Assembly (NCBI GenBank): GCA_022834735.1
Contig: BQKD01000001.1
Span: 2,953,659 to 3,017,658, forward strand
Length of the DNA: 64,000 nucleotides
Direction: 5' to 3'
Source of the DNA: Erysipelotrichaceae bacterium OPF54
GTDB lineage: Bacteria; Bacillota_I; Bacilli_A; Erysipelotrichales; Erysipelotrichaceae
Shown here: piece after piece, positions 43,600 through 51,560 of the stretch
How positions within the stretch are numbered: position 1 is the stretch's first letter
Layout: every line of letters begins with the position of its first letter
Made by a program: the position numbers and the translations under genes
Notes under the pieces: generated by a model
The model's input: only the letters and a program-made list of their open reading frames with translations
The model's database searches: none
Told to the model about the DNA's origin: nothing

Positions 43600-43790
43600 A
43601 GATTTTTTTATTGGGGGATCGGGGTGAAACCCCGAAAATATATCGTGTCATGTAATGACACGACCCGGTCTTAAATGTAATGACAAGACCCTTGCTTGCG
43701 TTTTTTAATTGGGTCTGATTGTGGGAGAATATGTGAGGCGCGTAGCGCCTCCTAAAAAAAATCATATGAACAATCAGACCCGCGCAATTT
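43600..43790. other. Probable origin of transfer (oriT)
   Basis: Non-coding region upstream of mobC with dense dyads: TCGGGGT/ACCCCGA; CGTGTCAT/ATGACACG (43644-43662); 12-bp arms GGGTCTGATTGT/ACAATCAGACCC (43711-43722 and 43770-43781); AGGCGC/GCGCCT in between. A 17-bp direct repeat ATGTAATGACAcGACCC / ATGTAATGACAaGACCC lies at 43650 and 43675. This matches the layout of oriT regions next to mobC-mobA pairs. The nick site is not identified. Confidence 0.65.
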
Positions 43791-43892
43791 TGGGCCATTG
43801 TCAACCTAAAATGCAGACTTCTTCCCTTCCTCCTACCTCCCCTCTCGAAAACAAAAAAGGAACGGCATTTTCGACTTTCTGCCGTTCCTTTT

Positions 43893-44696
43893 TTACATCA
43901 TTTCTTTTTTTACTTTTTCAACTTCGTCGATGGAAACCTCCGCAATCTGCGCAATCGTGTCTATCGCAAAATTTTTATTAAGCATCCTCCGGATAGTATC
44001 CTTCTTTTCTTCTTGGCGTCCCTCTTGTAGTCCAGCCAACTTTTGTTCAGTGCTTAATCTTTGCAAGTCCGCATTCAGATACATTAGTCCTTCCTCCTTT
44101 TCTTTTAAAAATTTTGTTCGGTTTTTTAATACATCATACTTTATTTTATTCGGGTCCTTGGCTTTAAAATCATTCATCAAGTCTTTCAATTTCCAATCCC
44201 CATCATAGTTAGCGTCAACAAAAACGATGTGATGACCATCTTTGAGTGGAACTCCATCTTCATCTCTCATCATAAAATGTTGAATTGGTTTTTCATCTCC
44301 TGTCGCATCTCCTTCGCAAATAAAGATTACATAAGCCTCAACTAACTTTTCATAATCCTGCCCTCGATTTAGCATGTCCAAATCCATATTGCTCAAATAA
44401 TAACGTCCTCTTTTCCGAAGATTTTCTTTTGGAACAACTTGGAATTCTATATCGTATTTGTTTCCTTCCGAATCCCTCGCCACCACATCCATTCGGGTAG
44501 TTTTCGAAACCACGTTCAATATGGTAACTTTTTGCACATTCACTTCTTCAACAACCAAGTCAGGAATATCTAAAATCATCCGTAAAACGAATTGAGCGCC
44601 TTCCGTAAAATGCTGGAAAAAGCAGTTCATATAAAGGTCGTCAAACAAATTATAATTCTCAATGATCCGTAAGTTTTTTTCTGATATGTTTAGCAT
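43893..44696 (-). CDS. Rpn family recombination-promoting nuclease (PD-(D/E)XK)
   Basis: Transposase-like nuclease of 267 residues. The PD-(D/E)XK core shows TRMDVVARDSEGNKYDIEFQV (Asp, then E-x-Q, read across about residues 76-96). A C-terminal tail (GRQEEKKDTIRRMLNKNFA) is typical of the family in gut Bacillota. The start at 44696 has AAAAGGGG. A truncated relative lies at 24.4 kb with a similar 3' flank. Confidence 0.82.
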   Translation of the reverse strand: MLNISEKNLRIIENYNLFDDLYMNCFFQHFTEGAQFVLRMILDIPDLVVEEVNVQKVTILNVVSKTTRMDVVARDSEGNKYDIEFQVVPKENLRKRGRYYLSNMDLDMLNRGQDYEKLVEAYVIFICEGDATGDEKPIQHFMMRDEDGVPLKDGHHIVFVDANYDGDWKLKDLMNDFKAKDPNKIKYDVLKNRTKFLKEKEEGLMYLNADLQRLSTEQKLAGLQEGRQEEKKDTIRRMLNKNFAIDTIAQIAEVSIDEVEKVKKEMM

Positions 44697-44794
44697 TTTT
44701 ACCCCTTTTTCTAATTTCAGTATACTCAAATAGCAATCATAATTCCAATCATAAAGAAAAGAATCCGGACGCTTTTGCGTCCGGATCGCGTCGA

Positions 44795-45289
44795 TCAAAC
44801 GCGAAGTTCTACAAACTCGTATGGGAGCCGATGATTAAACCAGAAAATCGCGTTCCGTAAATCTTCACATTTCTTTGTCGCCTCTTCTTCGTCAAACGCC
44901 TCCAGGATTTCAATTCTTTTATCTAGATCGTCGATTTTTTTTTGAATCGCTTTTTTGACACTCGCAATATCAATGCACTTTCCGGATTCATCCAAAAACC
45001 CAAGGCATCCCAAATCATTTCCATGCATGGTATAAAGCGAAACGGTGGTATACCTTGCCATTGGTCCTTCGAGTATCAATAATACTTGTTTGATTTCTTT
45101 CCATGCGCGAACCTGTGTTGTGAAAGTGTAATGCTGTGGCGCCTCAAACGATTCTTCCATGAATTTTGGAAAGCGTTTATTGTAAACTTTTCCATCCCAC
45201 GCATCCAGTCGACTATCGTTTTTCATCGCTGTCCAGAAATCGCGCATTTCTTTGTACGCCTGTAAATAAGATTCTTTTTTTGTTGTCAT
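44795..45289 (-). CDS. Accessory paralog A, unknown function, 164 aa
   Basis: One of three related proteins (with 46835-47518 and 48330-48839). Shared features: N-terminal (S/A)Y(L/I)(Q/N)AY(K/E)(E/D)MR(D/Y)FW, the middle IKK-IQKKIDDLDKRI-ILEAF pattern, and a C-terminal N-(A/E)I.....LPYEF/IPFEFSE ending. Soluble, coiled-coil prone. Start at 45289 after GGGAGG. The structured leader element is directly upstream. No family recognised. Confidence 0.6.
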   Translation of the reverse strand: MTTKKESYLQAYKEMRDFWTAMKNDSRLDAWDGKVYNKRFPKFMEESFEAPQHYTFTTQVRAWKEIKQVLLILEGPMARYTTVSLYTMHGNDLGCLGFLDESGKCIDIASVKKAIQKKIDDLDKRIEILEAFDEEEATKKCEDLRNAIFWFNHRLPYEFVELRV

Positions 45290-45301
45290 TTCTATGTCCT
45301 C

Positions 45302-45428
45302 CCGCCGGTTTGTCGCCGGCCTCACTTTCTTCACGGACGCGGAGACTTCTTTTGTCAATGGCGGCCGTTTTTGCCGTACACTTTACCATTGACAAAAGAA
45401 GGAGCTGCGTCAAACCATAAAACATAAA
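45302..45428 (-). ncRNA. Structured leader element, long copy 1
   Basis: Minus strand: TTTTATGGTTT, outer stem GACGC/GCGTC, a perfect 16-bp inner stem (arms 45346-45361 and 45386-45401: CTTCTTTTGTCAATGG with its complement), apical GTACGGC ... GCCG, then CGTGAAGAAAGTGAG and a small GCCGG/CCGGC hairpin. It ends at the ribosome-binding site of the 164-aa gene. Compared with copy 2, stems change on both sides and keep pairing. Confidence 0.7.
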
Positions 45429-45545
45429 AATTTTTTCTTGCCATTTTTCTTCGCGCACTTCATTTCATTTTTAACCGCTATCCCTATAAACTATAAAGAT
45501 TATTTTTTTCCGTTTTTCATTTTCACCCATCAAAAAAGCGTGGCA

Positions 45546-46235
45546 TCATTGCCACGCCTTCGCCATCCGTTTTGCGGTTTGATAGAGCTGATAAAATGCA
45601 GGATTTGCCTGATAAAATTCGCATTCCGTCCCAAAAAGATTCACTAAATCGGGCAATTCATCTTCCATTTCATCAAGGAAGTTTTCCACCTCTTCCTGCT
45701 CCCACTCTTCGGGTTCGATATTGAAAATCGTTTCATGATAACAATCCATCAAGCTGTTTAAATCCTCGGTCTCCAGGTCGATACGATTTGCCCATGTCCA
45801 ATCAAATCCTTCCTGATACTCAATCTGAAATCTCGTATCTTCCAATCCTGTTCCGGCTCGGTGTGTGAGCGTATCTTCTTCTTTATAAAGAACCATATAC
45901 CCATTTTCCGCATCCGTATAGTTTATGGTTATGCAGAACTCTTCTTGCTCTAAAGCTACTACCAAAGCGTTCTCTTTTTTCAAATAACGCTTTAAGTTGG
46001 CCATCAAGAATTCAACCGTATCCGAAAAAGTATTTCTTCCGCATCCTGAAAAATCTGCCCTTGCAATGCAGTCTTTTTCATCCTGGCGAATAGAAATATC
46101 ATCATCTAAAATCAAACCATAATCTCCATAATTCCAATCTCCGGATGCATTAAACAAAGAAATTAAATTGTCGATTGTCTCTTTTTTTTCGGCTTGCATT
46201 ATCACGCTTCCGAATGCATTTGATAGATTTGCCAT
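45546..46235 (-). CDS. Acidic accessory protein, 229 aa
   Basis: No family recognised. Soluble and very acidic, especially at the C-terminus (EPEEWEQEEVENFLDEMED). It begins MANLSNAFGSVIMQAEKKET after AGGAGGAAATAAC. Acidic proteins of this kind in mobile elements are sometimes DNA mimics, but nothing specific supports that here. The long leader element copy 2 lies in its 5' region. Confidence 0.55.
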   Translation of the reverse strand: MANLSNAFGSVIMQAEKKETIDNLISLFNASGDWNYGDYGLILDDDISIRQDEKDCIARADFSGCGRNTFSDTVEFLMANLKRYLKKENALVVALEQEEFCITINYTDAENGYMVLYKEEDTLTHRAGTGLEDTRFQIEYQEGFDWTWANRIDLETEDLNSLMDCYHETIFNIEPEEWEQEEVENFLDEMEDELPDLVNLFGTECEFYQANPAFYQLYQTAKRMAKAWQ

Positions 46236-46250
46236 TGTTATTTCCTCCTA

Positions 46251-46375
46251 TGCCGGTTTATCGCCGACCCCACTTTCTTCACGGTCACAGGGACAATCAA
46301 TGTCAATGGCGGCCGCTTTAGCCGTACACTTTACCATTGACATTGATTGACACTGTGGCAACCCATAAGGCATAA
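46251..46375 (-). ncRNA. Structured leader element, long copy 2
   Basis: Same plan as copy 1: TTATGGGTT, outer stem CACAG/CTGTG, perfect 16-bp inner stem (arms 46294-46309 and 46334-46349), identical apical part TCAATGGTAAAGTGTACGGC, then CCGTGAAGAAAGTG and GTCGGCGATAAACCGGC. The lower stem differs from copy 1 at many positions yet pairs perfectly. It ends at the ribosome-binding site of the 229-aa gene. Confidence 0.7.
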
Positions 46376-46436
46376 AAAAAGAGAATCAACTATATTTCGT
46401 CAACCCTCTTCTTGTTCGGTGCATACGCAGATTTTC

Positions 46437-46805
46437 TTACTTTTCAAGTTCCATTTCTTGCTCGGCAATCAATTCCATAAGCTGATCCAAATCTTTTTTG
46501 GATGAGATAGACCGAATGAGTTTGGTAGCCAGTGAAATAACTTGCTTATCTGTAACAAGCGATGCCATATAATCGGTTTCATTGATACACATGGTGTATG
46601 TCCGTGTACCGTTTTTCCCATTATCCTCCAGACCAAACCGCTTGATAAACCCTGTGTTTTTCAACTTTCTCAATACAACCTGCATCGTGTTCAGATTGTA
46701 TTCTGGAAGAATTTCCGATAAGCTGGCTAGCCCTAACGGCCTAGACTGCTCCCAGAATACTCGCATAATTTCTTCTTCTTTTTTCGTCAAAGGTTTCATT
46801 TTCAT
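46437..46805 (-). CDS. BlaI/MecI-like winged-helix repressor
   Basis: The 122-residue protein fits the penicillinase-repressor fold: LTKKEEEIMRVFWEQSRPLG, then NLNTMQVVLRKLKNTGFIKR (recognition helix and wing). No BlaR1 partner is adjacent; the only one in the window is at 11-12 kb on the chromosome side. It probably regulates neighbouring accessory genes. A decayed second copy lies at about 48.3 kb. Confidence 0.75.
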   Translation of the reverse strand: MKMKPLTKKEEEIMRVFWEQSRPLGLASLSEILPEYNLNTMQVVLRKLKNTGFIKRFGLEDNGKNGTRTYTMCINETDYMASLVTDKQVISLATKLIRSISSKKDLDQLMELIAEQEMELEK

Positions 46806-46834
46806 GACTGTTTTTCTCCCATTTTTTTCTGATT

Positions 46835-47518
46835 TTAATCCTCAAATATCTTAAATTCACTAAATTCGAATGGGATAGTTTTATCCCAGGCTTTAATTTC
46901 ATTTTCAAGTTGCCCGTGCAGTTCAATCATTTTTTGCGGATCAAAGTTTTTTAAAATTCCAATCCTTTTATCAAGATAGTTGATTTGCTTCCAAAGGCCT
47001 TTTTTAATGATTGCCACGTCGATTCTTCCGCTTTCATCTATAATACATGGCCATATCGAATTTTTTTCTTTAATAAATAAGAAGACCGTAGACGAAATAT
47101 TTAAATCATCCTTCGACGATTTATCGCGATCAAGCCTCATAAAAAGGTACTCATCCTCACCTTCATCCTCATCCATTTTATGAGGAGAAGCCCTAAATTC
47201 AAATCCTTTCGGCACCTCATTTTTAAAATATTTTTCAATATAAGTTGAAAAACAGTCATCATACGGCTTTCCATCCCATTCACTTAAAAATTTGCTTTTT
47301 TCTATTTTTGCCCAGAAGTCTCTCATATCTTTATAAGCGGTTATATATGTAGCCCTCTTTGCTATTTTCTCTCTCCTCAAACTCTCTTCTGATTCGAGGC
47401 GCATTTTTTCTATACGCATTTTAAATTCTTTAATTACTTCTGGCTCAACATGGTCAACTCCCTTCTCATCTTCCGGAATCATATACATGTTGCTTTCACC
47501 CTCAAAGTATATAGCCAT
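46835..47518 (-). CDS. Accessory paralog B, fused form, 227 aa
   Basis: Residues about 1-50 (MAIYFEGESNMYMIPEDEKG, VDHVEPEVIKEFK) match the separate 71-aa product at 48861-49076, and residues about 60-227 match the 169-aa product at 48330-48839, ending KTIPFEFSEFKIFED in both. Thus two genes there are one gene here. Start at 47518 after AGGAGAG. Function unknown. Confidence 0.6.
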   Translation of the reverse strand: MAIYFEGESNMYMIPEDEKGVDHVEPEVIKEFKMRIEKMRLESEESLRREKIAKRATYITAYKDMRDFWAKIEKSKFLSEWDGKPYDDCFSTYIEKYFKNEVPKGFEFRASPHKMDEDEGEDEYLFMRLDRDKSSKDDLNISSTVFLFIKEKNSIWPCIIDESGRIDVAIIKKGLWKQINYLDKRIGILKNFDPQKMIELHGQLENEIKAWDKTIPFEFSEFKIFED

Positions 47519-47548
47519 ATTTTTTATCTCTCCTTTTTCTTTTCTTGT

Positions 47549-48136
47549 TCATAAACAAATTCCAAATCCTTCACCATTCTTCCCTTCTAAATAATTCAAT
47601 TTATGCCTGATTTTTTGCTCTTGATCCGATATGTATTTTCGCAAAATCAGCTCTAATGCTGGTGGATACGATAAAAATAGATATTCCGATCCCGCATATT
47701 CAATGCTCGTAAAAAGGCTATCGCTCCCCATTCGAATCGACTTATAATAATCAAGCGCCAGCTGGCCAAATTGTAAATTCTCCAAAGATTTTTCCTTTTT
47801 TCGAATTTGCATTTCATCCTGAATTTTGTCAAAAAACTGATTCAGCTTTCTCCGGTCTAAAACAGACCAGTCCATAACCGTATTGAGATTGCATTCTTTT
47901 TGGCCAGCATACAGAAATTGGACTGCGCAACAAATGGCCTTAATCCATGTCTTTGCTGCTCGATCTGAAAAAGGGTCTGGATTCGTCAATGGAACAAAAT
48001 TCCATACTCCAATTTCCGTTAAGTATTTCCCCACAATCAAGTAATTCTCCTGATTTAGATACTCCTCTACAAAAATTTGAATATCTACGGGCTGCTTAAA
48101 AAAGAGGAACGGATTCTGCTTCACGTACTCATTCAT
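47549..48136 (-). CDS. Hypothetical accessory protein, 195 aa
   Basis: Not recognised. It starts MNEYVKQNPFLFFKQPVDIQ (48136) after GAAAGGAGG; the frame is open well upstream but that part is made of decayed fragments of other genes. Predicted mostly helical, soluble, with no membrane segment. It is located between paralogs B and C and likely cotranscribed with B. Confidence 0.55.
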   Translation of the reverse strand: MNEYVKQNPFLFFKQPVDIQIFVEEYLNQENYLIVGKYLTEIGVWNFVPLTNPDPFSDRAAKTWIKAICCAVQFLYAGQKECNLNTVMDWSVLDRRKLNQFFDKIQDEMQIRKKEKSLENLQFGQLALDYYKSIRMGSDSLFTSIEYAGSEYLFLSYPPALELILRKYISDQEQKIRHKLNYLEGKNGEGFGICL

Positions 48137-48325
48137 TTTTTTCCTCCTTTCTTTCCACAATTTAAAATAAGCAATTATGAAAACAATATTCATTTTAAAT
48201 TCCTTTTTTAACGTATGCAACGAATGATATCTCGATTCATCGCTTTTCGACTCCCTGGACTCAAATAAGGGTTTTCTATGGCAAGCGATGCCGTATAAGC
48301 CGGTTTCATTTTCATGACTATTTTT
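48137..48325 (-). pseudogene. Decayed fragments of the BlaI-like gene and of the 90-aa gene
   Basis: At 48270-48325 the sequence matches the first codons of the BlaI-like gene (MKMKP) joined directly to an internal part around its YMASLV region. At 48215-48265 it matches the 3' end of the 90-aa gene at 49.1 kb (shared GCAACGAATGATAT and TCATCGCTTTTCGA). It is a scar left by duplication and deletion in this cassette. Confidence 0.6.
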
Positions 48326-48329
48326 CTCT

Positions 48330-48839
48330 TTAATCCTCAAATATCTTAAATTCACTAAATTCAAACGGGATAGTTTTATCCCATATTTTAATTTCATTTT
48401 GAATCTGCGCATAAATTTCAGCCACTTTTTTCGGATCAAAGTTTTTTAAAATTCCAATCCTTTTATCGAGATAGTCAATCTTTTTCTGGATCTCTTTTTT
48501 TATGCTTACAACGTCAATTCTCCCCTTTTCGTTTAAAATACATGGCCAATTCGAATCATTTTCTTTCACAGAAAATGAAATCGAAGACGAAATATCTAAA
48601 CCATCCTCCAATGATTTATCATGGCTAATACTCAAAAAAATGTGCTCGCTCTCGTAAATCGAAGTCCTAAATCTGCACCCCTCCGGCACCGAATTTTCAA
48701 AATATTTTTCAATGTATGTTAGAAAATGGTCGCCATAAGGCGATTCATTCCATTCACTGAAAAATTTACTTCTTTCCATTTTTTCCCAAAAGTATCTCAT
48801 ATCCTCATAGGCATTTATATACGCTTCTCGTTTTGTCAT
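48330..48839 (-). CDS. Accessory paralog C, 169 aa
   Basis: Closest to paralog B: MTKREAYINAYEDMRYFWEK at the start, IQKKIDYLDKRIGILKNFDP in the middle and the identical end TIPFEFSEFKIFED. Start at 48839 after GAGGAGAGAG. The 71-aa gene that corresponds to the N-terminus of paralog B ends 21 bp upstream. Confidence 0.6.
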   Translation of the reverse strand: MTKREAYINAYEDMRYFWEKMERSKFFSEWNESPYGDHFLTYIEKYFENSVPEGCRFRTSIYESEHIFLSISHDKSLEDGLDISSSISFSVKENDSNWPCILNEKGRIDVVSIKKEIQKKIDYLDKRIGILKNFDPKKVAEIYAQIQNEIKIWDKTIPFEFSEFKIFED

Positions 48840-48860
48840 TTTCTCTCTCCTCAACTCTCT

Positions 48861-49076
48861 TTACTCGTTGCTTTCTTCATCAACATGTTTCAAATAATAT
48901 TCTTTCGAAATTTCCTGGACATCCTCTTTTGATGCGCAAAACATTTTTGCGATGCGCTTTTTAAAAGTTTCAATCACTTCCGGCTCAACGTGGTCAACTA
49001 CAATTTCTTCGCCGGCCTCGTCTTGCGGAACAACGGAAATATACATGCTGCCTTCTACCTCAAAATATAAAGCCAT
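48861..49076 (-). CDS. Small accessory protein, 71 aa (matches N-terminus of paralog B)
   Basis: MALYFEVEGSMYISVVPQDE, then VVDHVEPEVIETFKKRIAKM: related to residues 1-40 of paralog B. It could be an independent small protein fused to the larger one in paralog B, or the product of a frameshift splitting paralog C. AAGGAGGG precedes its start, and paralog C has its own ribosome-binding site, so both are probably translated. Confidence 0.55.
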   Translation of the reverse strand: MALYFEVEGSMYISVVPQDEAGEEIVVDHVEPEVIETFKKRIAKMFCASKEDVQEISKEYYLKHVDEESNE

Positions 49077-49103
49077 CTTTTATCCCTCCTTCTAGATTCC
49101 TTT

Positions 49104-49376
49104 TTATATATATGCAACGAATGATATATCTCTATTCATCGCTTTTCGACCACCTGGCCCTAAATAAGGGGTTGGATCTTCCATTCCACCATTGAATATC
49201 GGGAGAATTTGAACCTTTTTATCGTACTTCAAAAATTCTTTTTCAATAGCGGAAATACCGAAGTCCTTGATCCTGGCATTGCCGATCAAGCAATTACCAT
49301 TTCGATCCAAGCATTGCAACATCCAAAGCTCAACTATAGTCTTAAAACGCTTACTCTTCATAAGATTCTTGCTCAT
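49104..49376 (-). CDS. Hypothetical protein, 90 aa
   Basis: Not recognised. Short soluble protein ending GPGGRKAMNRDISFVAYI. Last gene in a chain of overlapping small genes (49753 to 49104). A fragment of its 3' end recurs at 48.2 kb. It starts inside the end of the preceding gene with GGAGAGTG as ribosome-binding site. Confidence 0.5.
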   Translation of the reverse strand: MSKNLMKSKRFKTIVELWMLQCLDRNGNCLIGNARIKDFGISAIEKEFLKYDKKVQILPIFNGGMEDPTPYLGPGGRKAMNRDISFVAYI

Positions 49377-49548
49377 TTTTCACTCTCCAAACTACACTCT
49401 CATACAACTCCAACGCATACTCTTCATCAATCGACTTCTTTCTTTCTTCATAATCCCGAAAAATTTCTCCAATGAGCCTTGGCGTAAATCCATACGCTTC
49501 CAAACTCGCGATAAAAGCGCCCATTTCTTTTCTAGTTTTCAAAATCAT
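49351..49548 (-). CDS. Hypothetical protein, 65 aa
   Basis: Helical and charged (MILKTRKEMGAFIASLEAYG ... EERKKSIDEEYALELYES). It overlaps both neighbours, by 17 bp upstream and 26 bp downstream. AGAGGAAG precedes the start. No family recognised. Confidence 0.5.
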   Translation of the reverse strand: MILKTRKEMGAFIASLEAYGFTPRLIGEIFRDYEERKKSIDEEYALELYESVVWRVKNEQESYEE

Positions 49549-49753
49549 ATAAGTCTTCCTCTCTTTCTTCTATCAAATAAACGACATTACCAGTCGGACT
49601 AAACCACACTCTTCCAAACGCAAAATCGACCACAAAAATCTCCGGCTTCTCTTCTGCCACCATGTATTTCCAAAGCTCGTTTTGTAATTTTAAAAGCTCA
49701 ATCGGCTCCCGCCAAAAACAATGTTCCAGAAATTCACTCATTACGACTTCCAT
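49532..49753 (-). CDS. Hypothetical protein, 73 aa
   Basis: First of the overlapping chain, with AGGAGGG before MEVVMSEFLEHC. Mixed alpha/beta with an antiparallel pattern at the end (FGRVWFSPTGNVVYLIEE). No family recognised. Confidence 0.5.
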   Translation of the reverse strand: MEVVMSEFLEHCFWREPIELLKLQNELWKYMVAEEKPEIFVVDFAFGRVWFSPTGNVVYLIEEREEDLYDFEN

Positions 49754-49919
49754 CTTTTGCTACCCTCCTGCTTTCTACACAGCAAAAAAGACAGGAGCTG
49801 TCAAAAGCACATTTGACAGGGCGTGGATTTTTTGGAACATAAGATATTAAAAATATTTTTTCGCCCTTTGTCGGGACATAGATAACATTTGTGTGACAAA
49901 AATTTTCCCGAGGCTCCGT

Positions 49920-51389
49920 CTAGGTCAAAAAGCCCCAAATCGGCAGCCTCATCTCCTTTATGCCCTTATCCCGGCTATCATTTTGATTTTGGCCAAACCG
50001 ATTGGCCAGACTCCTTTTCAGTGTCTCAATCAAACGTATAAACTCCTGGATATGCGCCTGGATATACCGGCAATCGGCCAGTATCGTCTTTTTAGTGACG
50101 CCTAAATCTTTGGCCAGCGCGGCGGCTGTCATACCCTGGGCAAATCCGATCAGTATCGACTTACGGCGCTCATGGCGTGCCTGGGCGGCCTTTGTACGTC
50201 CCCGTACCAGTCCTTTCTTTCTACTCTTCTTTTGCCGCATCGACGCGCTGCGCTGCGCGCCTACCAAAAAAGATAGGTGAGTTTGTTCTTCTGCCGTAAT
50301 CTCGAGCTTTTGCACCGCTTTAGCGCGCCCCGTAACAAAACGATAGACCCGCGCCGGCCGGCACCTTTTCAAGGCTTCTTCCTGTCGTAAGGGTGCGCTG
50401 AAAAGACTATTCAGCCAAAGTATTTTTTTGCGAATAGCTTCTTCGTCTATTTCGAGTTTCTGCGCACGCTCCCAATACAAATACAACAAAGTTTCCCGGT
50501 ATCCGGACCGGATCCCGGCCTCATTGCGCATCTGAATCAAAGAGAACAGGTCTTTTTCGAAAATGGCCAAATTCGATTTCAGTCGATTTCCTTTTCTGAC
50601 CACTTTTACTTTTTTCGCGCTTTGTAGCTTTTTGCGCTTGTGCTTGAGCACTTCGGCGCGCGTATAGGGCAAAAAGATCGAAGCTAAATACGGAATCGTG
50701 TATCTCACGTCTTTATGCTCGAGTAACTTTACAACGCGGCCGCTACGGCTATTTAAAGAGCCAGGAACACGGATTACTTGCGTTGACAGACTTGCCTTGG
50801 CATCGGCGCCAAATTGCTTTTGTGACGCTACCATGTAGCTGTAAATCGCCTTGTACACATCTGTGCACTGATACGGCGTGTGCTCGATGCAAAACACGCC
50901 GTATAGCCCCCGGCCGGAATCAATCACAAATGTTGGCTCGAGTGGTAACGATGGTCGAATATGCTGCATATACATCTCCGCCGCCGTCAAATTTTCGTAT
51001 TTCTTAATCTTGTAAAAGTCGTAATCAATCGCAAAGGCGTTGAGGTGCCTTATATCTTCTTCGGTCCTTTTTACTGACCAAAAATTATTGATTGAAAAAT
51101 AAACATCTTCTTCTTCGTCTTGCTCTGCTTTTTCTACGTAGTCCAGGAACCTGCTTTCAATGAAATTTAAATCATGAAATCCGCCCATCGTGTCATCGTA
51201 TTTAAGCCGCAGCGCATCGACTTCATGCGTCGGTAAAAGGGCATCATTTCTCGACCAGTCTTTCAATATTGAAGCATGGCACTCCACAGTATCTTCCGGC
51301 CGGAAGGTCAGCTGCATGTTTTGGTGGATATAGCTGACAATTTCTCTAGCGTAGCAAATAATTGGAAAATCTGGATTCAGGCTTTCCAT
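49920..51389 (-). CDS. Replication protein with archaeo-eukaryotic primase-like domain and C-terminal HTH
   Basis: The 489-residue protein has the AEP/PrimPol-like pattern FAIDYDFYK (acidic pair, about 125), FVIDSGRGLYGVF (about 155-167) and TQVIRVPGSLNSRSGRV (about 205). A basic linker follows, then an HTH (TAAALAKDLGVTKKTILADC, about 430-450). Such proteins initiate or prime replication of plasmids and integrative elements. Its first codons abut the end of the IS607-like element, so the native start may have been altered; there is no clear ribosome-binding site. Confidence 0.72.
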   Translation of the reverse strand: MESLNPDFPIICYAREIVSYIHQNMQLTFRPEDTVECHASILKDWSRNDALLPTHEVDALRLKYDDTMGGFHDLNFIESRFLDYVEKAEQDEEEDVYFSINNFWSVKRTEEDIRHLNAFAIDYDFYKIKKYENLTAAEMYMQHIRPSLPLEPTFVIDSGRGLYGVFCIEHTPYQCTDVYKAIYSYMVASQKQFGADAKASLSTQVIRVPGSLNSRSGRVVKLLEHKDVRYTIPYLASIFLPYTRAEVLKHKRKKLQSAKKVKVVRKGNRLKSNLAIFEKDLFSLIQMRNEAGIRSGYRETLLYLYWERAQKLEIDEEAIRKKILWLNSLFSAPLRQEEALKRCRPARVYRFVTGRAKAVQKLEITAEEQTHLSFLVGAQRSASMRQKKSRKKGLVRGRTKAAQARHERRKSILIGFAQGMTAAALAKDLGVTKKTILADCRYIQAHIQEFIRLIETLKRSLANRFGQNQNDSRDKGIKEMRLPIWGFLT

Positions 51390-51391
51390 CC

Positions 51392-51560
51392 CGCTTTTGA
51401 CGGGCCCGGCATCCTACGCCTGATGCCAGTTCTGTTCCGGGGCCTGCACCTTGATGCATTGAGCCGGACAGCATTCTGAACAGCTTCCCCCTCAGGGCCC
51501 GAAGGGAACATCCTCTGGCGTTCCAATCTTCCCTGCAGGGGATTTTTTATGTTCTATTGC
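51392..51560 (-). ncRNA. Candidate guide RNA region of the IS607-like element
   Basis: GC-rich, strongly foldable stretch between the tnpB stop and the element end (for example CCCTGCAGGG and GGGCCC-type stems). In IS607-type elements the tnpB-associated guide RNA is encoded here. Assigned by position. Confidence 0.4.

Noticed and set aside
46437..46805. BlaI-like repressor as partner of the BlaR1-like protease at 11.2 kb
   Set aside because: They are 34 kb apart in regions of different origin; nothing ties them beyond family habit.
47549..48439. 296-residue form of the 195-aa gene
   Set aside because: The upstream 100 codons are fragments of the paralog and BlaI-like genes read out of frame.
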